Notes under the pieces: model-generated
Database searches by the model: none
What the model saw: only the letters and a program-made list of their open reading frames with translations
Told to the model about the DNA's origin: nothing
Position numbers and translations under genes: made by a program
Part shown: piece after piece, positions 50,414 through 59,809 of the stretch
How the letters are laid out: the number at the start of each line of letters is the position of its first letter
Position numbering within the stretch: position 1 is the first letter of the stretch
Assembly: GCA_963772225.1 (NCBI GenBank)
Contig: CAVYWD010000009.1
Coordinates: 186,001-250,000, forward strand
Length of the DNA stretch: 64,000 nucleotides
Source: CAVYWD01 sp963772225
GTDB taxonomy: Bacteria > Myxococcota > Myxococcia > Myxococcales > UBA5297
Reading direction: 5' to 3'

Positions 50414-52462
50414 TCAGGCGCCGGGGACCATCACGGTCAGGGACTTGCCGACCTGGAGCTTGGGCTTGTCCAGGTTGTTCCAGCGCTTCAAGTCCTCGAT
50501 CGTCACCTTGTAGCGATGGGAAAGCGACGAGAGGGTGTCCCCGGGGGCGATCACGTGCATGACCTGCCGGGTGCCGGGCGCCGCGCCGCTGGGCGCAGTT
50601 AGCGGCGTCGGCTCGGCCCTGGCCTGGGCAGGAGGTGCGGGCGCCTTCTCGCCTGGGTAGACGAAAATCTCTTGGCCAATCTTGAGGTGCTTGCGATCGC
50701 CGAAGTCGTTCCAGGCCCGCAGCTCGTCCACGTGGACGTCGAAGTGCCGCGCGATGGACCAGAGGCTGTCGCCCTCGGCCACTCCATAGATGACCTTGGT
50801 GCGGTTGCCCTCCTTCACCGACCGCTGCGACCCTGCCGCCGCCGTCCGCGCAGACCTCGGAGGTGGAGGTGCCGCCGGGATCTCCTCGGCGGCGGGCGCC
50901 GCGCGGAAGCCCGAGCGCCGCGCCTGAACCGCCATGGCCTCGCGGCTGCCCGCGCGCGGCACCGGGACCACCAGCTCCGCGCCGAGCTTCAGGTGCCGAG
51001 AGTCGCGCATGCCGTTCATCCGCATGACGGCCTCGACGGCGCTGCCGTACTCGCCGGCGATCTTCGAGAGCGTGTCCCCCTTGCCGACGTGGTGGACGCG
51101 GAAAGTGAGCCGGTCCTTGGGGGCGATCTGGGCGAAGCTCTCGGCGAACTTCTGGGCGGTGCCCACCGGCAGCTTGATCCGGTACACGTCCGACGCCTGC
51201 CGCGCCGGCGGCGTGCGCGAACGGCGCAGCTCGGGGTTGAGCTCCTTCAAGTCCTCGAGGCCAATGCCCGCGGCCCGGGCGACGACCTCCAGGTCCGTGG
51301 CCTCGGGGACCTCGCCCTCGTCGTACTCCAGGGCGGCCTGCGCCTCAATCTCCTGCTCGGTGAAGCCGAACGACTTGAGGTTCTTCGTGATGAGGGCCGC
51401 AGCCATGAGCTTGGGGACGTAATACTTCGTCTCCTTGCGCAGCACGCGCCCCCTGGCCAGCTCCCAAAAGTCGTTGCTCTTGGCCACCTGCACCGCCCGC
51501 CGGATGGTCCCCGCGCCGGAGTCGTAGCCGGCCCAGGCCAGGCGCCAATCTCCGAACTCGGTGTAGAGCTCCTTGAGGTAGCCCGCCGCCGCCGCGGTCG
51601 CCTTGATCGGGTCGCGGCGCTGATCGACCCAGAAGTCGACCTGGAGGCCGAACCGGCGCCCGGTCGGCTCGATGAACTGCCAAAGGCCGGAGGCCTTGGC
51701 CCAGCTAAAGGCCATGGGAGAGAAGCCGCTCTCGATCATCGAGAGGAAGACGGTGTCCTCCGGGAGCCCCTGCTCGCGCAGCGTCCTTCGCATCATGGGC
51801 AAGTAGCGCGACGCGCGCCCCAACCACCGCACGAAGTGCTTGCGACCGAAGGTCTGGAAGAAGCGGACCCCCTCGGCCACCTGCGGGTTCATCTCCACCG
51901 GGATGTCGTAGAGCTTCTTGGCCTTCTCGATGTCGAATGAGCCAATCTCGGCGAGCGAGGCGGCCTCCATCTCCCCTTCGTTCGGGACCAGAGGCAGGAC
52001 TCGCTGCGGCCCGAGCGCGTCGTTCAACCGCTGGTGAAGAGGGCTGGCCGGACCCGCCCTCTGCATGAGGCGAAAAACCTCTTCGGCGCGCGCGGCGCCG
52101 GGCTCCAACGCCGCGGCCTCGGCCGCGCGCTCTTCGGCCATCTCTTTGGCGGCGGCTTCGATTTTCGGGGCGATGGAAGGGTCGTCCGGAGCCTGCGAGG
52201 CAGCCTCCGCGGGCTCCTCGGCCGCAGCCTTCGCGGAGCCCTCGGCTTCGGCAGCCTGGGTTGAAGCCGGGGGCCCTTCGGCGGCGACTGCCGGAGGTGC
52301 CGAGGGGATGGGCGCCGAAGCGGGGGCGGCAGGCGACGCGCTCTGGGGGAGCGGTGCGCCGGCGTCAGGAGCGGCGGCGCTCGCGGGGGCGAGCGGCTCG
52401 GCGCGCCCCGGTCCCGCAATGCACAGCGAGACAACGAGGAGGGCAGAAGTGACTCTCGACAT
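50414..52462 (-). CDS. MltD-type lytic transglycosylase with LysM repeats
   Basis: 682 aa from ATG 52462. Signal peptide (SALLVVSLCIAGPGRA), an Ala/Pro/Glu-rich linker (to about 170), then an SLT-like catalytic domain (about 270-400): FLSMIESGFSPMAFSWAKAS with the catalytic Glu in the ESGFSP block, GLWQFIEPTGRRFGL, DQRRDPIKATAAAAGYLKEL, WRLAWAGYDSGAGTIRRAV. Three LysM modules follow (HHVGKGDTLSKIAGEYG, YGVAEGDSLWSIARHFDVHV, HVIAPGDTLSSLSHRYKV). It cleaves peptidoglycan glycan strands and binds them via LysM. The usual lipobox is absent. Confidence 0.92.
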   Translation of the reverse strand: MSRVTSALLVVSLCIAGPGRAEPLAPASAAAPDAGAPLPQSASPAAPASAPIPSAPPAVAAEGPPASTQAAEAEGSAKAAAEEPAEAASQAPDDPSIAPKIEAAAKEMAEERAAEAAALEPGAARAEEVFRLMQRAGPASPLHQRLNDALGPQRVLPLVPNEGEMEAASLAEIGSFDIEKAKKLYDIPVEMNPQVAEGVRFFQTFGRKHFVRWLGRASRYLPMMRRTLREQGLPEDTVFLSMIESGFSPMAFSWAKASGLWQFIEPTGRRFGLQVDFWVDQRRDPIKATAAAAGYLKELYTEFGDWRLAWAGYDSGAGTIRRAVQVAKSNDFWELARGRVLRKETKYYVPKLMAAALITKNLKSFGFTEQEIEAQAALEYDEGEVPEATDLEVVARAAGIGLEDLKELNPELRRSRTPPARQASDVYRIKLPVGTAQKFAESFAQIAPKDRLTFRVHHVGKGDTLSKIAGEYGSAVEAVMRMNGMRDSRHLKLGAELVVPVPRAGSREAMAVQARRSGFRAAPAAEEIPAAPPPPRSARTAAAGSQRSVKEGNRTKVIYGVAEGDSLWSIARHFDVHVDELRAWNDFGDRKHLKIGQEIFVYPGEKAPAPPAQARAEPTPLTAPSGAAPGTRQVMHVIAPGDTLSSLSHRYKVTIEDLKRWNNLDKPKLQVGKSLTVMVPGA

Positions 52463-52626
52463 CAACTGGGCTCGTGGAAGGAAGGGCCGCGCTGGAAGAG
52501 AGCGCGGGCGCCGCAATCGGGCATCGTAGGGGGGCCCCCTCGAGCCTGTCAAACACTTGAACATCGCCGCCGCCGAAGCCCCGGCTCCACCCGCGCCCGG
52601 GAGCGGCGCCCCGGCAAGTTGACGGT

Positions 52627-52656
52627 TTGACATCGCGCAGCACCTCGACGTAAGAC
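52627..52656 (+). promoter_or_regulatory. Candidate promoter of the Fis-type gene
   Basis: TTGACA (52627-52632), 18-nt spacer, TAAGAC (52651-52656), 27 bp before the ATG and divergent from mltD. The -35 is perfect, the -10 weak. An AAGGGGG ribosome-binding site sits before ATG 52684. Confidence 0.4.
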
Positions 52657-52683
52657 GCCAACCTTCTGACAAAGGGGGCTTTC

Positions 52684-53172
52684 ATGCATTCTCCGTCCCA
52701 CGCCCCCGCGCGCCAGGCCGTTCTGCTGTCGGAAAAGACGCCCGCGGACGTGGGCAAGGCGCTCTCAGCCGCCGGCTTCGAGGTGCGCCTCGGCGGAGAC
52801 CTGAGCGCGCCCGACGTCGCGCTCGTCGACCCGCACCTCCTCACCTTGCCCGGAGGCGCCGTGGAGGCGCTGATCGCCCTGCGAGCCGGTGAGCTGCTCT
52901 CGAGGCTGGGGGACGCGGTGCCCGACCTCCATGCGGCAGTCATGAGCCAGGCGGAGAAGGGCGTCTTCAGAGCCGTGCTGGCCCACACTCAAAACCACCT
53001 CGGCCGCGCCTCCAAGATCCTCGGGCTCGACCGCAACACCTGCGCGCGCAAGGCCCGCGCCTTTGGCCTGGTGGACGAGCCTTCGCGCGGGCGAAAGCCG
53101 GCGCCCGAGCGCCCGGCCCGCGCGCCCCGCCAGGGCCGGGGTCGCAAGCGGCCCACAAAGCGCGCGCGCTAG
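52684..53172 (+). CDS. Fis-type HTH protein with basic tail
   Basis: 162 aa. Residues 1-85 look like a degenerate receiver (QAVLLSEKTPADVGKALSAA, VALVDPHLL at the phosphoacceptor position, but no clear acidic pocket). The C-terminal part has a Fis-type HTH: VFRAVLAHTQNHLGRASKIL, GLDRNTCARKARAFGLV, as in NtrC-family regulators. It ends in an Arg/Lys/Pro-rich tail (RGRKPAPERPARAPRQGRGR) suited to DNA binding. It lacks an AAA+ domain, so it would act without sigma-54. Targets unknown. Confidence 0.8.
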   Translation: MHSPSHAPARQAVLLSEKTPADVGKALSAAGFEVRLGGDLSAPDVALVDPHLLTLPGGAVEALIALRAGELLSRLGDAVPDLHAAVMSQAEKGVFRAVLAHTQNHLGRASKILGLDRNTCARKARAFGLVDEPSRGRKPAPERPARAPRQGRGRKRPTKRAR

Positions 53173-53873
53173 AAGCCTCGAGGGTCCAAAGTTGACGCAG
53201 TTGAGTCAAGTTTTCGCCGAGACGACTTTCAGGAGAACCATCGACTATCGACCGTGAACTATCGACGCGAGGCTGCGCCGCGACTTCTCCAACATGCCTC
53301 GTCGGTCTGAGGCGCAGCCTCGCTAGCCCTTGGCCCTTCGCGCGGCAGGCGTGGGCGCTCCAACACGCCTCATCTCCGGACAATCGCTTTGAAGTCGTGC
53401 CCCTGGCCAGCGGCAATCGTTTGAAGGCTGCGTGCCGGCGCGGCCGCTCGGCGGATAGGCGCCTTTGGGACTCGCACGATAGATAGTCTCTTCGGCGCGA
53501 ACTCTTGTGCGGGCTGGCAGAGACTCCAGGCTCCAGACCCCAGACCCCAGGCTCCAGGGAATGCAGTTCCTGAAGCCTGGGGTCGGGAGCCGAAGGCAAC
53601 CCTCTTCGGTTCCGGCTCGGCCGGGTTAGGAATGAGCGGCAAGCGCGCGGTGTTCGGGGCGCGCGGCGGATTTGCCGTCCTTTTACTCGGGCCGCGGGAA
53701 GCCCCAGGAGCTCGCAGGCGCGTTTGTTGTTGTGCGAGCCCGCGGCGGACCCTTAAATCGACGCCCGCTCGAGAGGCTCCTCCTGAGGAGCCGGGGGCGC
53801 CAAGGTGGGCCAGGCGGCGCCGCCGCTCGCTTCGGAAAATGCCTCCTCAAAGGCGCGCGAGGTCAAGACGCCC
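53173..53873. other. 701-bp intergenic region with inverted and short direct repeats
   Basis: No supported gene. It holds a 12-bp perfect inverted repeat, ACTATCGAC direct repeats near 53243-53266, the related phrases CTCCAACATGCCTCGTC and CTCCAACACGCCTCATC about 70 bp apart, and a CTCCAG/ACCCCAG micro-repeat near 53522-53560. Base composition is slightly less GC-rich than in the genes. It separates the Fis-type gene from the moxR-bat operon. Confidence 0.6.
53268..53322. repeat. 12-bp perfect inverted repeat
   Basis: CGAGGCTGCGCC (53268-53279) and GGCGCAGCCTCG (53311-53322) with a 31-nt loop. It could terminate the Fis-type transcript (no T tract) or be a protein-binding site. Confidence 0.6.
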
Positions 53874-54863
<990 letters not shown>

Positions 54864-54910
54864 CGCCGCGGGCAGAAGTCGCCCCTACTTGCGAGCCAGA
54901 GAGCCCGGCC

Positions 54911-55792
54911 ATGGTCCCCAAGGAGCTCATCAAGAAGCTGCGGAAGATCGAGATCACCACGCGCCACGTCGTGAACGAGACGCTGGCGGGGCAGTACCAC
55001 TCGGTCTTCAAGGGCCGCGGCATGACCTTCGAGGAGGTCCGGCCCTATCAGCAGGGCGACGACATCCGCAGCATCGACTGGAACGTCACCGCGCGGATGA
55101 ACGACGCCTACATCAAGGTCTTCGCCGAGGAGCGCGAGCTGACTGTCATGCTGCTGGTCGACCTCTCGGCCTCGCAGGACTTCGGCTCCCGGGAGAAGAC
55201 CAAGGGCGAGGTCGCCGCGGAGATCGCCGCGCTGCTCGCCTTCAGCGCCATCACCAATAACGACCGGGTGGGCCTCATCCTCTTCACCGACCGCGTCGAG
55301 CGCTTCGTGCCGCCCAAGAAGGGCCGCAAGCACGTCATGCGGCTCATCACCGAGATCCTCAACGCCCGGCCGTCGGGGCGCGGCACCGACCTCTCCGCGG
55401 GGCTCGCCCACCTCGTCCACGTGGCCAAGCGCCGGGTGGTCGCCTTCCTCATCAGCGACTTCATCGCCGACCGCTTCGAGGAGTCGCTGCGCGTCACGGC
55501 CCGGCGGCACGACCTCGTCCCCATCGCGCTGAGGAATCCCCTGGAGGAGGGCCTGCCGAAGGCGGGCATCGCCCTGGTCGAGGACCCGGAGACGCTGGAG
55601 CGCGTGCGCGTCGACTTCGGGAGCGCCCAGGTCCGGGCGAAGTTCGCCGAGGTCGCGGCGGCCCGGCGCGGCGAGCGCGCCAAGGTCTTCCGCAAGCTCC
55701 GCCTCGACTCGGTGGAGATCAAGGCGGGCGAGGAGTACGTCCGGTCGCTCGTCACCTTCTTCCACGCCCGGGCCCGGAGGCTGGCCACCTGA
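54911..55792 (+). CDS. DUF58 (VWA-like) protein
   Basis: 293 aa from ATG 54911, 47 bp after moxR. Characteristic block FEEVRPYQQGDDIRSIDWNV, then VMLLVDLSASQDFGSREKTK (D-x-S-x-S-like metal site), NNDRVGLILFTDRVERFVPP, RGTDLSAGLAHLVHVAKRRV. DUF58 proteins accompany MoxR and Bat proteins in nearly all such operons and probably assemble or regulate membrane or metal-centre complexes. Cytosolic. Confidence 0.93.
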   Translation: MVPKELIKKLRKIEITTRHVVNETLAGQYHSVFKGRGMTFEEVRPYQQGDDIRSIDWNVTARMNDAYIKVFAEERELTVMLLVDLSASQDFGSREKTKGEVAAEIAALLAFSAITNNDRVGLILFTDRVERFVPPKKGRKHVMRLITEILNARPSGRGTDLSAGLAHLVHVAKRRVVAFLISDFIADRFEESLRVTARRHDLVPIALRNPLEEGLPKAGIALVEDPETLERVRVDFGSAQVRAKFAEVAAARRGERAKVFRKLRLDSVEIKAGEEYVRSLVTFFHARARRLAT

Positions 55793-55813
55793 AGCGAGCG
55801 CGCCTAGACCCCC

Positions 55814-57835
55814 ATGACCCTGTGCTCTGCCCTCGCCGTCTCCCTCCTCTCTCTCGCCGCGCGCGCCGCGCCGCCCGGGGAGGCGACCGCCGAGAAGGTC
55901 CCCGACGCGACCCCGCACAGCGTCAACGCCACCGCCTTCCCCGACAAGCTCCGCCTGGGCGAGGAGTTCACCCTCACCGTCACCGTCCGCGACGACAAGG
56001 ACGTGCAGTACGAGCTCCCGGCCGACCTCTCGCTCGGCAAAGAGTTCGACGTGGTGCGCACCTCAGCGGCGCGCTCCGAGAAGGGCGGCGAAGTCGAGAC
56101 CCGCTTCGAGGTCCACGCGCTCCTCTTCGACCTCGGCGAGCGCACCCTTTCGGACCTGACGCTCCGCGCCTCCGCGCCGGCGGGCGAGCGGCGCCTCGTG
56201 GTCCCCTTGCCCAGGGTGACCGGCGCGGGCGACCTCCAGGCGGACAGCAAGGCGGAGATGCAGGACATCATGCCGCCCGTTCCGCTGCGCGTCCCCCGCT
56301 ACGCGGCCCTCTACGTCGCCGTCGGAGTCCTGGCGGCAGGCCTTTTCGCCCTCCTTCTCGTTCGCTGGGTTCGCGGCCGCCCGAAGCGCGTTCGCTCCGC
56401 GCCCCTTCCGCCGCCGCTGCCCGCCCACGTTCGCGCGCTGAAGGCGCTGGAGGACCTGCAGCGCGAGGACCTCCCCAGCCAGTCGCGCCATAAGGAATTC
56501 TACTTTCGCTTCTCGGAGATCCTGCGGGACTACCTGGGCGAGCGCTTCGGCGTGGCGGCGCTGGACATGACCACCGAGGAGCTCCTCGCCGCGCTCGCGC
56601 GGGTGCCGACGCCGGGCCTCGACTTCCGCGGCTTCGAGGCCTTCTGCCGCGAGGGCGACCTGGTGCGCTTCGCCCGGGCCCAGGCGAGCACGGCGAGCTG
56701 CAAGGCGTCGGTGGAGGAGGCCTTCGCCTTCGTGCGCGCCACCGTCCCGCCCGAGCCGCTGTCGCGCGAGCCCAAGGGGGCCGCCGCGCCGGCCGCGCCC
56801 TCGAAAGGAGCGGCTGCTAAGATGGACGGGACGCTCGTCTGGCACGACCCCTGGGCGTTCCTGCTGCTCGCCGCGGCCCTGCCGCTGCTCTTGTTTCTCG
56901 CCCTGCGCGAGCGGCGCCGCGCGGCGGCCCTGCGCTTCCCGCTGGCGGGCCTCCTTCACGGCGTCCCGCGGGGCCTCGCGAACGTCTGGTGGCTGCCGCA
57001 CGTCTTCCGCGCCCTCGCGGTCATTCTGGCGGTGACGGCCCTGGCTCGCCCGCAGCAGCGCAACGGCGCCGTGGCGCGCGACCTGTCGGTCGAGGGCATC
57101 GACATCGTCGTCGACTTCGACATCTCCACCTCCATGAACGCGGTCGACTTCCGCCCCAAGGACCGCATTTCGGTGGCCAAGGAGGTGCTGCGCAAGTTCA
57201 TCGAGAGCCGCAAGAACGACCGCATGGGCCTGGTGGTCTTCGCCGGCGAGGCGTACACGCAGGCGCCGCTGACGCTCGACTACCACGTCCTCGGCGAGAT
57301 CCTCGAGTCGGTGAAGACCGGCCTCATCGAGGACGGCACCGCCATCGGCAACGCGCTCGCCACCGCGCTCAACCGCCTGCGCGAGTCCGACGCCAAGAGC
57401 AAGGTCATCATCCTCATCACCGACGGCGACAACAACGCGGGCAACATCTCGCCCATGGAGGCCGCGGCCATCGCCAAGAGCTTGGGCGTCAAGGTCTACT
57501 GCATCATGGTGGGCAAGGGCGGCATGGTCGCCTTCCCTGCCGGCCCCGACCTCTTCGGCTCCCTCACCTACCGCGAGGTGGAGATCCCGGTGAACCCCGA
57601 GCTGCTCAAATCCATCGCCCGCGAGACCGGCGGCAGCTTCTACAACGCCGTGGACCGGACCACCCTGGAGAGCGGCCTCAGCGACATCCTGAACCAGCTG
57701 GAGAAGACCAAGCTCTACCAGTCGGGCGGCTACGAAAACATGTCCGAGCAGTACGACTTCTTCCTGCTCGGCGCGGCGGCGTGCCTGTTGGTCGAGCTCT
57801 TGCTTGGCGCGACGCGCCTGCGGAGCTTCCCGTGA
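55814..57835 (+). CDS. batA: DUF4381-like protein fused in frame to BatA (VWA) protein
   Basis: 673 aa. Part 1 (1-335): signal peptide, a BatD/DUF4381-like beta domain (TLTVTVRDDKDVQYELPADL), one TM (YVAVGVLAAGLFALLLV) and a helical cytosolic domain with FYFRFSEILRDYLGERFGVA. Part 2 from Met337: KMDGTLVWHDPW, TM segments (WAFLLLAAALPLLLFLAL and VFRALAVILAVTAL), a VWA domain with MIDAS DFDISTSMNAVDF, and a C-terminal TM. In relatives these are two genes. AAAGGAG at 56804-56810, 11 nt before ATG 56822, suggests BatA can also be started internally. One real fusion or one lost stop are both possible. Confidence 0.85.
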   Translation: MTLCSALAVSLLSLAARAAPPGEATAEKVPDATPHSVNATAFPDKLRLGEEFTLTVTVRDDKDVQYELPADLSLGKEFDVVRTSAARSEKGGEVETRFEVHALLFDLGERTLSDLTLRASAPAGERRLVVPLPRVTGAGDLQADSKAEMQDIMPPVPLRVPRYAALYVAVGVLAAGLFALLLVRWVRGRPKRVRSAPLPPPLPAHVRALKALEDLQREDLPSQSRHKEFYFRFSEILRDYLGERFGVAALDMTTEELLAALARVPTPGLDFRGFEAFCREGDLVRFARAQASTASCKASVEEAFAFVRATVPPEPLSREPKGAAAPAAPSKGAAAKMDGTLVWHDPWAFLLLAAALPLLLFLALRERRRAAALRFPLAGLLHGVPRGLANVWWLPHVFRALAVILAVTALARPQQRNGAVARDLSVEGIDIVVDFDISTSMNAVDFRPKDRISVAKEVLRKFIESRKNDRMGLVVFAGEAYTQAPLTLDYHVLGEILESVKTGLIEDGTAIGNALATALNRLRESDAKSKVIILITDGDNNAGNISPMEAAAIAKSLGVKVYCIMVGKGGMVAFPAGPDLFGSLTYREVEIPVNPELLKSIARETGGSFYNAVDRTTLESGLSDILNQLEKTKLYQSGGYENMSEQYDFFLLGAAACLLVELLLGATRLRSFP

Positions 57836-58892
57836 CCGCGCTCCAATTCTCGCTCCTGGGCTACGCGGTCCGGCTCGCCCAGCCGGAGTACCTCTTTGGC
57901 CTCTTCGCGGCGCTCCTGGCGCTCGCCGCGGCCATCGTTTCCGCGCGCGCCCGGCAGCGCGAGCTCGAGCGGGCCTTCGCGGCCCCCCCCGCGGCCGGGC
58001 GGCGCCCAGGCCTCGGCGCTGCGCCACGGCATCAAAGGCTCCATGGGCGCGCTGGCGCTCGCGCTCTTCGCCATCGCCCTGGCGCAGCCCCAGTGCGGCA
58101 CCCATCCCGAGCTCGCCAAGCGCTTCGGCATCGACCTCGTCGTCGCCCTGGACGCCTCCTCCTCCATGCTGGCCAAGGACATCAAGCCGAGCCGCATCGA
58201 GCGCGCCAAGCTCGAGCTGTCGAGCCTGCTCGACCGGCTCAAGGGCGACCGGGTAGGCATCGTGGTCTTCGCCGGCGACGCCTTCACCCAGTGCCCGCTG
58301 ACCAGCGACTACGCCGCGGCCAAGATGTTCCTGAGCGCCATCGACCCCGCGGCCATGCCGGTGCAGGGCACGAACCTCGACCGCGCGCTCGAAGAGTCCA
58401 AGACCCTGCTCGTCGACGCCGAGCTCGGCGCCAAGGCCCGCGCCATCGTGCTGCTCACCGACGGCGAGGACAACTCCAGCGAAAACCTCGACCGCCGCCT
58501 CGACGAGCTCAAGGACCTGGGCATCCGCGTCTTGGCGGTGGGCATCGGGTCGACCACCGGCGAGCCCATCCCAGAGGTCGACAAGCGCGGCACCTTCGTG
58601 GGCTACAAGAAGGACCGCTCGGGCGCGACCGTCATGAGCCGCCTCGACGAGGCGGGCTCGCCTCCATCGCCGACCGCACCGGCGGCGCTACATCCACTCC
58701 ACCGCCGGCGACGTCGGCGTCGAAGAAGTCCACCAGGAGCTCGACCGGCTCGACAAGGCCGAGCTCGAGAGCCGGCTGACGGTGAAGTCCGAGGAGCGCT
58801 ACCCGTACTTCCACTTTCCGGGGCTCCTCCTCATCCTCGGCGCGGCCGCGCTCCGGCCCGCCCGCGCCGCGCCCCGGGAGACCGCGCCATGA
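57832..58892 (+). CDS. batB: BatB-type VWA membrane protein (three frameshifts)
   Basis: About 352 aa when repaired. GTG 57832 overlaps the stop of batA (GTGA). N-terminal TM (YLFGLFAALLALAAAIVSA), then after one extra C in the C8 run at 57983-57990: LRHGIKGSMGALALALFAIA (TM), VWA MIDAS LVVALDASSSMLAKDIKPS, GDRVGIVVFAGDAFTQCPLT, IVLLTDGEDNSSENL. Missing bases near 58655 and 58686 restore MSRLDEAGLASIADRTGG and YIHSTAGDVGVEEVHQELD, ending YFHFPGLLLILGAAALRPAR. Works with BatA. Confidence 0.85.
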
Positions 58893-59809
58893 CGGCCCTG
58901 CGCGCCTTGGCGCTCGCCCTGCCCTGCGCGGCGCTCGCGCTGCCCGCGCTCGCCCGCGGCGCGCTCTTCGAGGGCGACCACCCGCTCGTCCGCCAGGGCA
59001 CCGAGGCCTACCAGAAGGGCGACTATGACGGCGCGCTGCGCGCTTTCGAGGAGGCCTCGCGCGAGCTGCCGGGCCGCGCCGAGCTCCAGTACGACCTGGG
59101 CGACGTGTACATGAAGCTCGGGCGCCCCGACGACGCCAAGCGGGCCTTCGAAGCCGCGCTCTCCGGGGCGGACGACAAGCTCAAGGCCCGCGACTACTTC
59201 AACCTGGGCAACGCGCTCGCCGGCCTGCAGCAAAAGCAGGACGCCGCGGCCGCGTATCGCCAGGCGCTCAAGGTGGACCCGCACTTCGAGCCGGCGCGCC
59301 ACAACCTGGAGCTCCTCCTGCGCAAGCCGCCCGACGAGAACCCGTCGCCGGGCGACGGCGGGCAGGGCGACGCGGGCCAGGACGGCGGCCAGCAGAAGGA
59401 CGGCGGCCGCTGGAAAGAGGGCCCCGACGCGGGCGCGGACGGCGGCGCCGATGCGGGCGGCGACGAGAACGGGAGCGGCGACGCGGGCCGGGACGGCGGC
59501 TCTCCCGACGGCGGGGCCAAGGGCGACGGCGGCCAGCCGCAGGACGGCGGGCAAGGCGCGGGACAGAGCTCGGGCGAAGGTGGCGCGGACGGCGGCGCCG
59601 ACGCCGGGGCGGGCGCGGGGGGCCGGGACGGCGGCGCTCAAGCCAAGAACAATCAGGAGCGGCAGGACGCCAAGACCGACCCCAAGAAAGTGGACCAGCA
59701 GGAGGCCGAGCGGATGCTCGACGCCATGCGCCGCAACGAAAAGCAGTTCCTGATGATGCAGCACTCGAAAAAGGCCAAGCCCCGTGCACACCCGGACAGA
59801 GACTGGTAG
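58889..59809 (+). CDS. batC: BatC-type TPR protein with Gly/Asp-rich tail
   Basis: 306 aa, ATGA overlap with batB. Signal peptide (ALALALPCAALALPALARG), TPR units about 30-150 (AYQKGDYDGALRAFEEASRE, GDVYMKLGRPDDAKRAFEAA, YFNLGNALAGLQQKQDAAAA), then about 110 residues of DGG/GDGGQ-type low complexity, and a conserved C-terminal helix EAERMLDAMRRNEKQFLMMQ. The tail is strongly acidic and probably unfolded. TPRs likely hold the VWA partners together in the periplasm. The frame overlaps the batD start by 26 nt. Confidence 0.9.
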   Translation: MTALRALALALPCAALALPALARGALFEGDHPLVRQGTEAYQKGDYDGALRAFEEASRELPGRAELQYDLGDVYMKLGRPDDAKRAFEAALSGADDKLKARDYFNLGNALAGLQQKQDAAAAYRQALKVDPHFEPARHNLELLLRKPPDENPSPGDGGQGDAGQDGGQQKDGGRWKEGPDAGADGGADAGGDENGSGDAGRDGGSPDGGAKGDGGQPQDGGQGAGQSSGEGGADGGADAGAGAGGRDGGAQAKNNQERQDAKTDPKKVDQQEAERMLDAMRRNEKQFLMMQHSKKAKPRAHPDRDW

